Part shown: positions 62,501 to 64,000 of the stretch, piece by piece | Layout: every line of letters begins with the position of its first letter | Position numbering within the stretch: position 1 is the stretch's first letter | NCBI GenBank assembly: GCA_029432795.1 | Contig: JARNMJ010000003.1 | Coordinates: 104,028-168,027 of the forward strand | DNA length: 64,000 nt | Source: Pontiellaceae bacterium B12219 | Lineage (GTDB): Bacteria; Verrucomicrobiota; Kiritimatiellia; Kiritimatiellales; Pontiellaceae | Direction: 5' to 3' | Notes under the pieces: generated by a model | What the model was told of the DNA's origin: nothing | What the model saw: only the letters and a program-made list of their open reading frames with translations | Databases searched by the model: none | Program-made: the position numbers and the translations under genes

Positions 62501-64000
62501 TGACGCGACCGACATCACCAGCGGTTCATATACGGGTGAAATTAAGGTAATCAGTAATGATGCAAACGACCCGCAACAGATTGTTCCTGTGGTCATGATC
62601 GTGTTGGAAGATGAGCTTTCGGTGATTCCTGAGTGGGGATACGAATTTTCGGGCGAGGAAGGGGCTCTTTCTCTACCCTATACGATGAACTACAGTTTGA
62701 CGAATAGCGGCCCGGCTTCCATGGACTGGGTGGCCACAAATTCGGCCGCGTGGTTGGATATTACTCCTGCGACCGGAACACTTTCTCCGTATACGCAGAC
62801 CAATCTCACTTTAACCATCAATAGCTCTGCCAACACGTTGCCTTACGGGGGTTACGATTCTCTCGTGACATTTTCGAATGCATCGAGCGGTGCTGTGTAT
62901 ACGCGTAGTATCCAGATGACAATCAGTGAATCGACCTCGACGAATGATATAACTCCTCCTTCCTGTATTATTGTGCGGGACGATGTCAGCCCGACGGCTG
63001 CTTCGAATGTGAATTTCAGTGTGTTATTTAGTGAAGAGGTTTCAGGGTTTGAACAATCAGATGTGAGTCTGGCGGGCTCCGCTCCGGGGAAGAGTATTTC
63101 CGGTTTCTCAGGAAGCGGGACGAATTATACCGTGGTGGTGAGTGAGATTGCTGGAAGTGGAACGGTAGAGTTGCGTGTCGATGCGGGACGTTATGCCGAT
63201 TTAGCAGGCAATACCAATGTAGCAGGTTCTTCGGTTTCGTATTCCATTGACCACGATGAACCGACCGTCACATCGATCACATCGGCCTCCACAAACGGCG
63301 TTTACAGCGCCGGACAGGAAATCGATATTACGGTGAACTTCTCGGAACCGGTGACGCTGGAAGGCGGCAATCTTGTCATCACATTAGATACCGGAGGAAC
63401 AGGCCGGGAGGTGCTGATCAGTACAATCGCAAATACAAATGTGGCCTCAGGAGTCTTCGTGCTCGAGGGGGGCGATGAATCGGCTGATTTGTCTGTAGTA
63501 AGTATAACGTTGGATGGGGCTACGCTCTACGATGCCGTAGGCAATAGTGCCGATCTGAGTATTCCATCGGGACAAAACTTAGATGACAACTTTGATTTAA
63601 TTATACAAAAAGCAATCTACACCATTAATGCCAGCGTGATCGGTGCAGGATCAATTTCGCCCGCGGGTGCGGTATCAGCTGAGCATGGCGGTACAACCAA
63701 TTTTGTGATTCAGGCAGATGAAGGCTATTACATCGCTAGCATAACGATCGACGGAAATCACATTGAGGGCAGTCCGTATGCGGGTACTGAATTTTTCAAC
63801 ACGAATCTCATATGGGATGGTATTACAGCTGGAGGAACGATTACGGCTACTTTCGCAAGCATTGCGCTCAACGAGCATACGTTTGAAGTGATTTCCGCGC
63901 ACGGCCTCGCAGAACCGGAAGTCGGCATCTATACCAACAGCTATGGCACCGCGCTGAGCAACTCGGTTGATTCAATTGAAACGCTCGGCAGCACGCAGTA
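59517..64000 (+). CDS. Gingipain-like (C25) giant secreted protein, 3' end beyond the window
   Basis: An open frame from GTG 59517 to the window end, at least 1,494 codons. It has a signal peptide (RILLWVGVIGVALSYSAKAE), a jelly-roll-like N-domain, a sandwich domain of BACON/MSAM type (about 210-300), a prodomain-like section, and a C25 catalytic region at about 560-960 with ALGHSNEHEAF (His about 825) and YSQSCEVGAFD (Cys about 857), the expected gingipain dyad. Two more BACON-like domains, a Big-like tandem pair (SISGFSGSGTNYTVVV, SASTNGVYSAGQEIDITVNF) and an InlB-B-like repeat (GAGSISPAGAV...ADEGYYIASITIDG) follow. A surface cysteine protease or adhesin. A weak AGAGAG precedes the GTG. Confidence 0.82.
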   Translation, partial: MTFLKNNFLGRILLWVGVIGVALSYSAKAETSFLSFPMDTDPGWSTQGDWEFGVPLGNANDPTSGYTGTNVYGYNLAGASGQFTAPHNLKTTALDCSDWVNVKLKFQRWLTVNGSPYPMAIVEASNDGVHWESPWYYFSTEPLIDTEWQEMVYDISEIADRQPTVYIRWGMGSHTESVYGTITNGGWNIDDVELLGNLGDPLEVVPSIGWDAAAVEGNLPTPSQVDYTISNLDDSINLEWAAYSTEPWLSLSQTNGTLLPATGTNITATIDSIGMGPGNYSASIFIENQNSTNQEVRTVNLEISEAPGEIDISPVTGFSVTNLIGQQQFRTLVISNQAAFGQVEFDIELQQTGYAPPAEETVAMPMAMAAFKSAVSEDIEENYSFPLPTITSTEEYDAVNMSGLESYHRVGLPVVPVKPVSISIPDGMSLGSVRVEVLEETELDGEYMLPPAQDLRRNQDSSAAVETPPDPAVYELDQNWPGKIVEENGVYDRRGEQFVNINLFPLQFNPVSGKVTVAQRVQLIIELESETSSKITTFSARTFEVAAASTSSSLPAGGPFKHIIITSEAMAAAPSPWNFQALRDKRIAEGLSSTIVTTEWIYSNYDGTRPDGGSDNPTKIRNFLMDAYENWGTEYALLGGGIDVVPARFFRVDHLRGNDEPVDPIDDFPVDLYYGCLSPSACTFDSNTNGVYGELNDGIAGADVDLVAEVFIGRAPIETIDELSHFVRKTITYAESQDPYLLKVSMVGEKLHSNPDLYGSDMLEQVRLGGSFDGQVTTSFGNHTRTDIPELTFTNLYDVEFDWTTNDFANLVNGEGVHILNALGHSNEHEAFRKTKPYNLSNFMRNTNAFFHYSQSCEVGAFDKNDCIVEEMVAMEHGAFAAVANVRYGWGAEGAANISPYCPSNRFNREFWNSMFEKGIMELGKINQDAKEQLLWDVTGDNPGSAMRWTYLELTLFGDPAQRLHFPYEPEWLSADPLSGSGILSSNAVDVGVIFDATDITSGSYTGEIKVISNDANDPQQIVPVVMIVLEDELSVIPEWGYEFSGEEGALSLPYTMNYSLTNSGPASMDWVATNSAAWLDITPATGTLSPYTQTNLTLTINSSANTLPYGGYDSLVTFSNASSGAVYTRSIQMTISESTSTNDITPPSCIIVRDDVSPTAASNVNFSVLFSEEVSGFEQSDVSLAGSAPGKSISGFSGSGTNYTVVVSEIAGSGTVELRVDAGRYADLAGNTNVAGSSVSYSIDHDEPTVTSITSASTNGVYSAGQEIDITVNFSEPVTLEGGNLVITLDTGGTGREVLISTIANTNVASGVFVLEGGDESADLSVVSITLDGATLYDAVGNSADLSIPSGQNLDDNFDLIIQKAIYTINASVIGAGSISPAGAVSAEHGGTTNFVIQADEGYYIASITIDGNHIEGSPYAGTEFFNTNLIWDGITAGGTITATFASIALNEHTFEVISAHGLAEPEVGIYTNSYGTALSNSVDSIETLGSTQ

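Noticed and set aside
1..64000. CRISPR array, rRNA, tRNA or prophage genes
   Set aside because: No regularly spaced direct repeats, no tRNA T-loop/acceptor arrangement, and no phage structural or integrase genes were found by reading.

Overview
The window is about 64 kb of bacterial chromosome, most likely from the Kiritimatiellota/Verrucomicrobiota side of the PVC superphylum (Pontiella-like). This is an inference from two PEP-CTERM proteins, sigma-54 (-24/-12) promoters in front of exopolysaccharide genes, a V4R sigma-54 activator, a DUF2851 protein, a gingipain-like secreted protein and generally weak Shine-Dalgarno signals. No rRNA, tRNA, CRISPR array or insertion sequence was seen.

Layout. 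(1) 1-10.1 kb, mostly housekeeping: a minus-strand operon of M20 peptidase, acetate kinase and a second, truncated kinase-like gene, faced by a divergent XylR-type sigma-54 activator with a -24/-12 promoter and repeated half-sites between them; then an EF-G-like GTPase, a TrhP-type U32 protein, a DUF2851 protein and an unknown gene. (2) 10.1-22.6 kb, AT-richer surface and export section: an Ig-repeat protein, a small secreted protein, a Wza-like export lipoprotein, an outer-membrane barrel, a PEP-CTERM protein with a cytoplasmic tail, a Wzc-like tyrosine autokinase and a large beta-helix protein. Three units start with matching sigma-54 promoters. (3) 22.7-41 kb, glycan assembly: flippase, polymerase, at least ten glycosyltransferases, a pyruvyltransferase, two O-acyltransferases, a UDP-glucuronate epimerase and a MurB-like flavoprotein, mostly translationally coupled by TAATG/ATGA overlaps. 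(4) 41-49.6 kb: three tandem single-module NRPS-like proteins (A-PCP-TE), all with a cysteine as thioesterase nucleophile. (5) 49.6-57.3 kb: VanZ/LamG protein, glucose-1-phosphate cytidylyltransferase, class IV aminotransferase, DUF4910 peptidase-like protein, sugar C-methyltransferase, SDR epimerase/decarboxylase and UDP-glucose dehydrogenase. (6) 57.3-64 kb: a PEP-CTERM FGE-fold protein, Aat, and the first 4.5 kb of a gingipain-like giant secreted protein cut by the window edge.

Read together, 10.8-57.3 kb encodes synthesis, polymerisation and export of an extracellular polysaccharide containing uronic acid and probably pyruvate, acyl groups and a branched deoxysugar. The three A-PCP-TE proteins may decorate it with amino acids (inference).

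The strongest signal not explained by any gene is a dispersed 15-bp palindrome, TTCCAA-N3-TTGGAA: 11 perfect and 13 one-mismatch copies by eye, nearly all in the GC-richer parts and mostly inside genes, where it is read as FQxLE, SNxW or PxxG.
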